Shown: positions 1-6,819 of the stretch, one piece after another
Layout of the letters: every line of letters starts with the position of its first letter
Numbering within the stretch: position 1 is the first letter of the stretch
Assembly: GCA_015655035.1 (NCBI GenBank)
Contig: JAATFS010000224.1
Coordinates: 1 to 15,606 of the forward strand
Length of the DNA: 15,606 nt
From: Lysobacterales bacterium
GTDB lineage: Bacteria; Pseudomonadota; Gammaproteobacteria; Xanthomonadales; Xanthomonadaceae
Direction: 5' to 3'
Position numbers and translations under genes: made by a program
The notes under the pieces: generated by a model
Told to the model about the DNA's origin: nothing
The model's database searches: none
The model's input: the letters and a program-made list of their open reading frames with translations, nothing else

Positions 1-89
1 AGCGCGGGCAGCTTTTCCAGGCTGTAGAAATCATTCCACTCCGCTTCGCTGGCTGGGTTGGCAAAGCTGCATTCGACGGTATAGATCAT
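1..89 (-). CDS. N-terminal part of small uncharacterised protein (runs off left edge)
   Basis: On the minus strand an ATG at 89 opens a frame that stays open to the window edge. It gives 29 complete codons and begins MIYTVECSFANPASEAEW. The opening beta-strand followed by a short helix with W, DFY and KLPAL resembles small alpha/beta-barrel-type proteins often found beside LysR regulators. That resemblance is from memory and the family is not established. The gene is divergent from the LysR gene at 248, the classic layout for a LysR regulator and its target, so it is a candidate target. The Shine-Dalgarno is weak (AGCGAG, about 6 nt upstream). No function is assigned. Confidence 0.6.
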   Translation of the reverse strand, partial: MIYTVECSFANPASEAEWNDFYSLEKLPA

Positions 90-247
90 GGATCACTCGC
101 TACCGGACTTCTTGTGCATCCGGCCCTATTTGTTGATGTTCCATCATGGTATGTCCCGGATATCGAGGTATAAAACGATTTTTCGGTATGCTTCAGTGAT
201 AAAAAATCAAGCTATACCGATCACCAGCTCCAACACCAGGAACGCTT
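90..247. promoter_or_regulatory. Divergent intergenic region with candidate LysR-binding inverted repeats
   Basis: This 158 bp gap is visibly richer in A and T than the flanking genes. It separates the left-edge gene from the LysR gene. CGGTATGCTT at 184-193 faces AAGCTATACCG at 209-219, an imperfect inverted repeat with one bulged base. Between the arms lies a second dyad, TGAT-AAAAA-ATCA (197-209). LysR regulators typically bind dyads with T-N11-A character between themselves and a divergent target, so this is the best operator candidate. A third CGGTATA occurs at 77-83, inside the first codons of the divergent gene. I could not place convincing -35/-10 pairs. AGGA (about 237-240) is the ribosome binding site for the LysR start. 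Confidence 0.45.
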
Positions 248-1150
248 ATGCGAAGGAAGATCCCCAGCAGCACGGCGCTGACGGCATTCGAGGCGGCTGC
301 GCGGCACGTCAGCTTCGCGCGTGCGGCAGAGGAACTGTCTTTGACTGAAGGCGCCATCAGTCGCCAGATTGGGCGGCTCGAAGCCTTCCTCGGGGTCACG
401 CTGTTCGAGCGGGTCGGCAATCGGGTCCGACTCCTGCCCAACGGGGAACGCTACGCGGCCCAAGTACGCGAATCGCTTGACCGCCTTGATCGGGACAGTC
501 AGTACTTGATGGGGCAGCCAAACGATGGCGCAAGCCTGGACATCGCCACCATCCCGACCTTCGCGATGCGATGGCTCATTCCTCGCTTGACACGATTCCA
601 GCAAAAGCATCCGAACATCACTGTGCATTTGGCCGAGCGCATGGACCCCTTTGTCCTGGCCGGGAGCGGATTTGATGCTGCCATCCATTTCGAGCACCCA
701 GCATGGGCGGGCATGCGGACATACTCCCTGTTGCACGAAGTGCTGGTTCCGGTTTGCCATCCTGGACTTCTGACAGGACGCAAACGAACAAGCGCCCTGG
801 ACGAATTACCGCGCCTGCACCGACGACAGAACCCTGAAGCTTGGCAACACTACGCTCAGGAGACGGGAACCCCACTGACCAATCCTGCCATTGGTGCGCG
901 CTATGACCTTCATGGAATGCTGATAGAGGCCGCATTGGCCGGCCTCGGTGTTGCGCTAGTACCGCGCCTCTACGTTGAAACCGAACTTGCGCTAGGAAAT
1001 CTGGTGGCCCCGTGGCCAGAGGGGAAAACCATTTCCAAAACCTTCTGCCTCATCCTCCCCGAGCCCATCGGATTGAGCAGAGAGCCAATACAGGCGTTTG
1101 CTCAATGGCTGCTCGACGAAGCGAAGAAGGGAACAACGGTTAAATCGTAG
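248..1150 (+). CDS. LysR-family transcriptional regulator (GcvA/AmpR-like)
   Basis: The product is 300 aa, the normal LysR length. Residues about 8-65 form the winged helix-turn-helix, with the family-typical order LTAFEAAARHVSFARAAEEL, then TEGAISRQIGRLEAFLG, then LFERVGN. Residues about 90-295 match the periplasmic-binding-protein-like effector domain, starting near SLDIATIPTFAMRWLIPRL. The AFEAAARH..SF..AAEEL signature and the FAMRWLIPRL segment put it in the GcvA/AmpR-like branch. The effector ligand cannot be read from sequence. The ATG at 248 has an AGGAA Shine-Dalgarno about 5-8 nt upstream, and no better start exists. LysR proteins are usually autoregulated and control a divergent gene, here probably the one ending at 89. 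By eye its codon use is less GC-extreme than that of the pump operon. Together with the transposase remnant just downstream, this fits an acquired segment. Confidence 0.9.
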   Translation: MRRKIPSSTALTAFEAAARHVSFARAAEELSLTEGAISRQIGRLEAFLGVTLFERVGNRVRLLPNGERYAAQVRESLDRLDRDSQYLMGQPNDGASLDIATIPTFAMRWLIPRLTRFQQKHPNITVHLAERMDPFVLAGSGFDAAIHFEHPAWAGMRTYSLLHEVLVPVCHPGLLTGRKRTSALDELPRLHRRQNPEAWQHYAQETGTPLTNPAIGARYDLHGMLIEAALAGLGVALVPRLYVETELALGNLVAPWPEGKTISKTFCLILPEPIGLSREPIQAFAQWLLDEAKKGTTVKS

Positions 1151-1191
1151 GAAATATCCTTTCCCTATAGCTATCAGATAGATCGGCCACG

Positions 1192-1476
1192 TTGCCGCCC
1201 AATCTCCCAAGACGCACCGCCGCCGCGCACCGCCGCGCCTGGAGGCAGTGGCTACGGCATGCCCAGGAGAGTGCGATCCCGGCCCTGATGCACTTCGCCA
1301 AGTGCCTGAAGCCATACTGGCGCGGCATCCTCAGCCGGGTGCGCTGGCCCATGCACACCGGCTTGCTAGAAGGCATCAACAACAAGATCAAGGTCATCAA
1401 GCGCATAGCCTGTGGCTACCGCGATGATGCCTACTTCTTCCTCAAGATCCGTGCTGCCTTCCCCGGAGTTGGGTGA
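1192..1476 (+). pseudogene. ISL3-family transposase, C-terminal remnant
   Basis: About 94 codons remain of a transposase that is normally around 400 aa or longer. The segment LKPYWRGILSRVRWPMHTGLLEGINNKIKVIKR followed by YRDDAYFFLKIRAAFPG (here broken by connecting residues) is the conserved C-terminus of the ISL3 (IS204/IS1001/IS1096/IS1165) DDE transposases. The Glu of LLEGINNKIK is the third catalytic acid. The first two catalytic Asp and the N-terminal zinc-finger/HTH region are absent. The frame is closed upstream by a stop at 1168-1170, so the 5' part has been deleted. The TTG at 1192 is only the first start-like codon, not a genuine start. I could not see terminal inverted repeats, and the remnant cannot transpose on its own. 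It lies between the LysR gene and the efflux operon terminator, marking an old insertion/deletion scar. Confidence 0.88.
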
Positions 1477-1482
1477 TGAACC

Positions 1483-1510
1483 AAAAAAAAGCCCCGGCCT
1501 AGGCCGGGGC
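1483..1510 (-). terminator. Intrinsic terminator of the efflux operon
   Basis: On the minus strand a perfect GC-only palindrome (GCCCCGGCC-TA-GGCCGGGGC, 1491-1510) is followed directly by eight T residues (1483-1490). It lies 25 nt downstream of the RND transporter stop codon. This is a textbook rho-independent terminator. On the plus strand the hairpin lacks a T tract on its 3' side, so it is directional. Its position shows that the operon ends after the RND gene and that no outer-membrane-factor gene is cotranscribed. Confidence 0.95.
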
Positions 1511-1535
1511 GGATAGTACGGAGTTGGCGGCCGGA

Positions 1536-4500
1536 TCAGCGATCCGGGCGGTGTGAAGCCTCGCCATCGTTCTGCAAGTGGAGGTACTCGGCCGTTTGCT
1601 CGTCGAGCTTGTCGCCCAGCATGCGGCGCACCGCCACGAACAGCAGCGGAATGAAGATCACGCCGAGCACGGTGGCGAACACCATGCCGCCGATCACGCC
1701 GGTGCCGATCGAGTGACGGGAGTTGGCGCCGGCACCGGTGGAGATCGCCAGCGGCAGCACGCCCAGGATGAACGCGAACGAGGTCATCAGGATCGGACGG
1801 AAGCGCAGGTGCGCCGCCTCGATCGCCGCCTCGCGCAAGGTCTTGCCCGCCTCACGCTGCTCGACCGCGAATTCCACGATCAGGATCGCGTTCTTCGCCG
1901 CCAGGCCGATGACGGTGATCATGCCGATCTTGAAGTAGATGTCGTTGGGCAGGCCGCGCAGCAGCGAGAACACGATGGTGCCAAGTACACCGATCGGCAC
2001 GATCAGCAGTACCGCCACCGGGATGGACCAGCTCTCGTACAGCGCCGCCAGGCACAAGAACACCACCACCACCGACAACGCCAGCAGCAGCGTCGCTGCG
2101 TTACCGGCGATGATTTCCTGGTAGGACATGCCCGACCAGTCGAAGCCGAAGCCGGCCGGCAAGTCGGCGTTGGCGATTTCTTCCATCGCCGCCATCGCCT
2201 GGCCGGAGCTCTTGCCGGGGATGGGATTGCCGACCAGTTCCACTGCCGAGTAACCGTTGTAACGGTTCAGTGCCGGTGGTGCATAGGTCCACTCGGCCTT
2301 GACCACGTTGCTGATCGGGATCATCGCCGCCTGGCCATCGGGGCCGGTGGAGGTGGCGCTGGGCACATAGTAACTGCGCAGCGACTCGGGGCCGGTACGG
2401 AACGGTGCATCTGCACGCACGTATACGCGCTTCACGCGACCTTCGTAGAAGAAATCGTTGACGTAGGTCGGTGACAGCATCAGCTGGATGGCGCTGTAGA
2501 CGTTGCTGGCCGACAGTCCCATGCTCTCTGCCGCGATACGGTCGACCTTCAACTGCAGCTGCGGCGAGTTCTCGATCGTGTTCGGGCGCACCGCCGTCAT
2601 CACGTCGGTACGCTCGGCGGCCTTGCCCAGCACGATGTTGCGGGCCTTCAGCAACTCTTCCTGGTTCTGCCCGGCACGCGCCTGCAACCACATGTCAAAG
2701 CCGCCGAACTGGCCTAGGCCCTGCACCGTCGGCAGGTTGGCCACGAAGATCTGCGCGCCCTTGATCGACTGGAACTCCCCATTGAGCTTGGCGATCAACT
2801 GCTCGGCAGTGACGTCGCGCTCTTCCCAGGGCTTGAGCCGGATGAAGCCCATGCCGACGTTCTCGCCCGAGCCCAGGAAGCTGAAGCCGGTGACCTGCAA
2901 CAGGCCCTCGACCGCGGGTTCCTTGGACAGCACCTGTCGCATCTGCGCGAAGGTTTCGTTGGTGCGCGGCTTGGTGGCACCGGACGGCAACTGCACGATT
3001 GCCAGCGCAAAGCCCTGGTCTTCGTCGGGCAGGAAGCTGCTCGGCAGACGGGTAAACAGGAAGCCGCACAGCACCACCAGCACTACGAACAGCAGCATCC
3101 AGCGCGGCGTGTGCTTGAGCGTGCTGCCGACCACGCCGACATAGCGGTGGGCCAGCTTGTCGTAGTACTTGTCGAAGGTGCGGTACACCCAGTTCTTGTG
3201 ATTGCTGTGGCTGGACTTCAGGAATGCGGCGCACAGCGCCGGAGTGAAGCTCAGCGCCAGGAACGCGGAGAACGCCATCGACATGGCGATGGTGAGTGCG
3301 AACTGCTTGTAGATCGCGCCGGCGGCGCCGGGCTGGAACGAGGAGGGGATGAATACCGCTGCCAGCACCACGGTGATGGCCACCACCGCGCCGGTGATCT
3401 GGGTCATCGCCTTCTGCGTTGCGGCCTTGGGTTCAAGGTGCTCCTCGCTCATGATGCGCTCGACATTCTCGATCACCACGATCGCGTAGTCGACCACGAT
3501 GCCGATCGCCAGCACCATCGCAAACAGCGTCAGCTGGTTAATGGTAAAGCCGATCAGGAACATGCCCAGGAAGGTGCCCAGCAGGGCGACCGGGATCACC
3601 AGGGTGGGGATGATGGTGGCGCGGAAGTTCTGCAGGAACAGCAGCATCACCAGGAACACCAGCACGATCGCTTCCACCAGGGTGTGCACGACCTCCTCGA
3701 TGGAGATCTTGACGAAGGTGGTGCTTTCGTACGGGTTGAACCAGGTCACGCCCTGCGGGAAGGTCTTCTGCAACTCGTCCATCTTGGCCGCGACGGCATC
3801 GGCCACGTTAAGGGCGTTGGCGCCCGGCAGCAGCTGGATACCGAAGGCCGCGGTGGGCTTGCCGTTGTACTGGGTGTCGTAACCGTAGTTGGCCGGCCCG
3901 AACTGGACCCGCGCCACGTCCTTCAGGCGCACGCTGGCACCGCTGCTCTGGGTGCGCAGCAAGATGTTTTCGAACTCTTCCGGCGAAGTGAAGCGACCTT
4001 CGGCCGATACAGTGGCGGTATAGCCCTGTTCGGCGGGGGTCGGATCGCCGCCTACCGCGCCTGCGGCGAACTGCACGTTCTGGGCCCCGATCGCGCTGTA
4101 CACGTCCTGCGCGGACATGTTGTAGCCCTGAAGCTTTTCCGGGTTGAGCCAGATGTTCATCGAGTATTCGGAGCCGAACTGCTGGGTGCTGCCGACGCCG
4201 GAAATACGGGAGATCTGCTCGATGACGCGGGAGGCCGCGATGTCGTTGAGGCGGTCGCGGTCGATGGAGGGGTTATCCGAAACCAGTGCCACCACCTCCA
4301 GGAAGCCGGCGTTGGCCTTGGCCACCACCACGCCTTGCGAGGTCACTTCCGAAGGCAGGCGCGGGCTGGCCAGCGACACCTTGTTTTGGACCTGCACCTG
4401 GGCGATGTCCGGATTGGTGCCGGTTTCAAAGGTCAGGGTGATCGTGGCCCGGCCGTTGGAGGACGAGGACGAGCTGAAGTACAGCAGATGGTCGATGCCG

Positions 4501-4709
4501 GTCAGCTGCTGCTCGATCACCTGGGTGACGGTCTTCTCGAGCGTATCGGCGCTGGCGCCGGGATAGTTGGCGGTGACGGTGACCTGAGCCGGGGCGATCG
4601 TCGGGTACGACTCGATGCCCAGGTTGAGGATCGCGATCACACCGCCCAGCGAGATCAGGATCGCCACCACCCATGCAAAGACCGGGTGACTGATGAAAAA
4701 TTTTGGCAT
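1536..4709 (-). CDS. acrB: AcrB-type RND multidrug efflux transporter (HAE1) with D408Y-type substitution
   Basis: The product is 1057 aa, full length for hydrophobe/amphiphile efflux RND pumps. These inner-membrane homotrimers export drugs using the proton gradient, together with a membrane-fusion protein and an outer-membrane channel. It begins MPKFFISHPVFAWVVAILI (TM1). It has the usual two large periplasmic porter/docking loops (about 30-340 and 560-870) and 12 predicted TM segments, and ends with a short polar tail. Of the proton-relay residues, Lys939 (in GLAAKNAILI), Arg969 and Thr976 (in LRFRPILMTS) are present. The TM4 Asp pair is Asp407-Tyr408 (GIVVDYAIVVIENVER) where the family has Asp-Asp, because codon 408 (3486-3488) is TAC. 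AcrB mutants lacking D408 are inactive, so function is doubtful unless this is a sequencing error. The start has GGAA upstream and follows the MFP stop by 12 nt. The symbol is by family only; orthology to a named Sme/Mex/Acr pump is not established. Confidence 0.96.
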   Translation of the reverse strand: MPKFFISHPVFAWVVAILISLGGVIAILNLGIESYPTIAPAQVTVTANYPGASADTLEKTVTQVIEQQLTGIDHLLYFSSSSSSNGRATITLTFETGTNPDIAQVQVQNKVSLASPRLPSEVTSQGVVVAKANAGFLEVVALVSDNPSIDRDRLNDIAASRVIEQISRISGVGSTQQFGSEYSMNIWLNPEKLQGYNMSAQDVYSAIGAQNVQFAAGAVGGDPTPAEQGYTATVSAEGRFTSPEEFENILLRTQSSGASVRLKDVARVQFGPANYGYDTQYNGKPTAAFGIQLLPGANALNVADAVAAKMDELQKTFPQGVTWFNPYESTTFVKISIEEVVHTLVEAIVLVFLVMLLFLQNFRATIIPTLVIPVALLGTFLGMFLIGFTINQLTLFAMVLAIGIVVDYAIVVIENVERIMSEEHLEPKAATQKAMTQITGAVVAITVVLAAVFIPSSFQPGAAGAIYKQFALTIAMSMAFSAFLALSFTPALCAAFLKSSHSNHKNWVYRTFDKYYDKLAHRYVGVVGSTLKHTPRWMLLFVVLVVLCGFLFTRLPSSFLPDEDQGFALAIVQLPSGATKPRTNETFAQMRQVLSKEPAVEGLLQVTGFSFLGSGENVGMGFIRLKPWEERDVTAEQLIAKLNGEFQSIKGAQIFVANLPTVQGLGQFGGFDMWLQARAGQNQEELLKARNIVLGKAAERTDVMTAVRPNTIENSPQLQLKVDRIAAESMGLSASNVYSAIQLMLSPTYVNDFFYEGRVKRVYVRADAPFRTGPESLRSYYVPSATSTGPDGQAAMIPISNVVKAEWTYAPPALNRYNGYSAVELVGNPIPGKSSGQAMAAMEEIANADLPAGFGFDWSGMSYQEIIAGNAATLLLALSVVVVFLCLAALYESWSIPVAVLLIVPIGVLGTIVFSLLRGLPNDIYFKIGMITVIGLAAKNAILIVEFAVEQREAGKTLREAAIEAAHLRFRPILMTSFAFILGVLPLAISTGAGANSRHSIGTGVIGGMVFATVLGVIFIPLLFVAVRRMLGDKLDEQTAEYLHLQNDGEASHRPDR

Positions 4710-4721
4710 GACGGGATTCCG

Positions 4722-5909
4722 TTACTTCTGCGCGGACGGAGCGGCAGCGGCTGCCGGCGGTTGGCCGGCGGGCGTGCCCTGGACCTTGGGCTGGTAGGGA
4801 ACGGCCTTGACGGGCTGTCCTTCCTTTGCCTTCTGCAAGCCTTCGACGATGACCTTGTCGCCGGCTTCCAGGCCGGCGCTGATCACCCAGCTATCCTTCT
4901 GCTGGCCATCGGTGGTCAGGTTGCGCCGGACCACCTTGCCATCGTTGCCGACCACTAGCGCATATGGTCCGATGGAATCGCGCTGCAGCGCGATCTGCGG
5001 CAGCAGGTAGGCGTTGTTGCGCTGACCCAGGTTGGCCTGGAAGCTGACGAATGCGCCGGGCAGCAGGCTCTGCTCTGGGTTGGGCAGTACCGCACGCAGG
5101 CTGACCGTACCGGTGCTCGCATCGACGGTGACCGAGGAGAAGTCCAGGGTGCCGTTGTGCGGATACTTGCTGCCGTCGCCCAGGGACAGGGCAATAGTCG
5201 ACTCGCCCTTGTCATTGAGCTGCAAGGCGCCGCGCGACTGCAAGCCCTGAAGCTGGGCCAGCTCGGTGCTGTTCATCGAGAAATTGACGTAAAGCGGATC
5301 GATCTGGTCCACCGTGGTCAGCAAGGTGACGTCGGAGGAGCCGACCAGCGCACCTTCGGTGACCTGCTGATTGCCGGCGCGGCCGCTGATAGGCGAGGTG
5401 ACGGTGGCAAAGCCCAGGTTGATGCGGGCGGTCTGCACCGCGGCGCGTGCCTGCTGCACACCGGCAGCGGAGGTCCGTTCGGTGGCCTCGGCGCTATCCA
5501 GGTCCGAACGCGACACATACTGTTGCGGGGCCAGGCTGCGCGCGCGGTTGGCGGCGACCTTGGCGTTGGCGTAAGTCGCTTCGGCAGCGGCGAGCTCGCC
5601 CTGGGCCGAAGACAATGCGGCCTGCAATGGGGCCGGATCGATCTGGAAGAGCGGCTGGCCTTCCTTGACGTCAGTGCCTTCGGTGTACAGGCGCTTCTGC
5701 AGAACGCCGGGCACGCGAGCGCGAACATCCGCCGAGCGGAAGGCAGACAACCGGCCGACCAGGTCTTGCTGCAGCGGCAACGTCTGCGGCTTCATCTCCA
5801 CCACGCTGACTTCAGGCGGCGGCGGGGTTTGCTGTTCCGGCTTACTGCAGGCGGCCAGGGCGACCGTGATGGCGCAGGCCAGGCCGAGGGTGCGGAGCGG
5901 GGCGATCAT
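4722..5909 (-). CDS. acrA: RND efflux membrane-fusion lipoprotein (AcrA/MexA-type)
   Basis: The product is 395 aa, typical for the HlyD/AcrA periplasmic adaptor family that bridges the RND pump to the outer-membrane channel. The N-terminus is a lipoprotein signal: a basic start, a hydrophobic core and a LAAC lipobox ending at Cys21, so it should be a lipidated inner-membrane-anchored protein. A Pro-rich linker (about 28-32) leads to the first half of the lipoyl domain (about 60-95, ADVRARVPGVLQK... EGQPLFQIDP). An Ala/Gln-rich alpha-hairpin coiled coil follows (about 96-160). The second lipoyl half has TSPISGRAG, then come the beta-barrel and membrane-proximal domains, then an Ala/Pro-rich low-complexity tail (about 372-395). 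The ATG overlaps the tetR stop (ATGA, 5906-5909), with GGAG upstream, so translation is coupled to the repressor. The RND gene follows after 12 nt. Confidence 0.95.
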   Translation of the reverse strand: MIAPLRTLGLACAITVALAACSKPEQQTPPPPEVSVVEMKPQTLPLQQDLVGRLSAFRSADVRARVPGVLQKRLYTEGTDVKEGQPLFQIDPAPLQAALSSAQGELAAAEATYANAKVAANRARSLAPQQYVSRSDLDSAEATERTSAAGVQQARAAVQTARINLGFATVTSPISGRAGNQQVTEGALVGSSDVTLLTTVDQIDPLYVNFSMNSTELAQLQGLQSRGALQLNDKGESTIALSLGDGSKYPHNGTLDFSSVTVDASTGTVSLRAVLPNPEQSLLPGAFVSFQANLGQRNNAYLLPQIALQRDSIGPYALVVGNDGKVVRRNLTTDGQQKDSWVISAGLEAGDKVIVEGLQKAKEGQPVKAVPYQPKVQGTPAGQPPAAAAAPSAQK

Positions 5910-6559
5910 CGGGAAAAACTCCGTTCAGGTTTTGAATTTGGGGAAATGCTTGCGGGTGCGAACGCGCGCAAAAAATGGTCCACCGAGAACTCGGCCCACT
6001 CACGCTGGGCTTCTGCGCTGGAGCGGTGGGGGGTATGGAATCGCTGGCGCTCGAAATCCAGTCCCACGATCATGCCGAGCAGCAGCTCGGCCATGAAGTG
6101 CGGATCGTCATGTTTCAATTGGCCATGCTTGATCGCCTGCTGGAGGTGCTGCGCCAGGCGCTCCTGCAGCTGGGCGATGCCATCGCGGTACATCTGGCGC
6201 GCCTGTTCGGTAAATTGTTGCGACCTGGCATCGATCAATCGACAGATTCGTACCACATCATGCCTGTTCAACTGGTCAAGATGCCGCCGGGCGAACATCA
6301 GCAGGCTGTGCCGCAGGTCGTCACTGGGGGCGTCCAAGTGACTGGACGCGAGTTCGATATGAGCGTGCATCACTTGCCGCAACAGGTTTTCCTTGCAGCC
6401 GTAGCGGCTATACAAGGTCTGCTTGGAGCAGCCTGCGCGCGCGGCAACCGCGTCCATGCTCAGGCGCGTGCCCTGCTCGGCGAGCAATGTGTTCACCGCC
6501 TCGTGCACGCGGCGGTCACGCTGGTCGCGGGTCGTCTGACGGGCAGGAGAAGGGGGCAT
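5906..6559 (-). CDS. acrR: TetR/AcrR-family repressor of the efflux operon
   Basis: The product is 217 aa. The N-terminal TetR DNA-binding domain runs over about residues 14-60, with the helix-turn-helix at about 34-53 (SMDAVAARAGCSKQTLYSRY) followed by KENLL. The C-terminal ligand/dimer domain is AcrR-like and ends ELLLGMIVGLDFERQRF. I chose the ATG at 6559 (MPPSPARQ). The frame continues upstream to an ATG at 6691, but that extension would cover the promoter and palindrome at 6564-6579 and looks unlike TetR N-termini. The chosen start has no Shine-Dalgarno and lies only 7 nt after a -10 hexamer, consistent with a leaderless mRNA. It is the first gene of the operon and overlaps the MFP start by 4 nt, so it probably represses itself together with the pump. 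The inducer is unknown. The symbol is by role, not proven orthology. Confidence 0.92.
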   Translation of the reverse strand: MPPSPARQTTRDQRDRRVHEAVNTLLAEQGTRLSMDAVAARAGCSKQTLYSRYGCKENLLRQVMHAHIELASSHLDAPSDDLRHSLLMFARRHLDQLNRHDVVRICRLIDARSQQFTEQARQMYRDGIAQLQERLAQHLQQAIKHGQLKHDDPHFMAELLLGMIVGLDFERQRFHTPHRSSAEAQREWAEFSVDHFLRAFAPASISPNSKPERSFSR

Positions 6560-6563
6560 GGGG

Positions 6564-6579
6564 TGGACTATACCGTCCA
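6564..6579 (-). promoter_or_regulatory. tetR-pump operon promoter -10 and palindromic operator
   Basis: Reading the minus strand, TGGAC-GGTATA-GTCCA is a perfect 5 bp inverted repeat with a 6 bp centre. It contains TATAGT (6572-6567), one mismatch from the consensus -10. The -35 region is poor: TACTTA at a 17 bp spacing, in an A-rich stretch. The -10 lies 7 nt from the tetR ATG, so the transcription start should fall at or next to the ATG. A palindrome overlapping the -10 of the operon whose first gene is a TetR repressor is the expected autoregulatory operator. Binding is an inference. Confidence 0.6.
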
Positions 6580-6819
6580 GTTCAGTTTTTAAGTAGCCTT
6601 GACTGTTGATTTGCGCTATGCCCCGCCTGTACTCCTGCGGCTTTGCTGGCGCAGTGGCGTCTTGCTGGGGAACGCCGGTGCGTGCGGCCACAGATCCTGC
6701 GGCCCGACTGATAGCGATCAGCTATGGAACGCTGTGGCCGGTTGCCGCTTTGCAGCACGGCGGGTTAATGGCGCCCCGGTACAATTCATTTTTCCTAACG
6801 AGCATCTCGCAGCTTCGTC
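6580..6819. promoter_or_regulatory. Divergent region between the pump operon and gdhB
   Basis: About 240 bp without a supportable gene. On the plus side a -10-like TACAAT (6780-6785) lies 34 nt before the gdhB start, but no matching -35 is visible. The gdhB leader contains a small hairpin, CGAG-CAT-CTCG (6799-6809), next to the start codon, and there is no clear Shine-Dalgarno. A separate dyad CTGAT-AGCG-ATCAG (6708-6721) sits mid-region and could be a protein-binding site. Two overlapping plus-strand reading frames (from 6599 and 6606) run out of this region into gdhB in other frames and have no recognisable content. Confidence 0.35.

Noticed and set aside
88..348. Plus-strand 86-codon frame preceding and overlapping the LysR start
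   Set aside because: It overlaps the LysR helix-turn-helix coding region in another frame. Its N-terminal half is intergenic sequence with no ribosome binding site or motif.
3111..4958. 615-codon plus-strand frame across the RND and MFP genes
   Set aside because: It is an antisense shadow in register with the pump genes. Its composition is HDQRG-rich without motifs, and it spans two real genes and their junction.
6560..6691. Extended N-terminus for the TetR repressor starting at 6691
   Set aside because: The extra 44 residues cover the -10 and palindrome and do not resemble a TetR N-terminus. The start at 6559 gives a normal-length family member.
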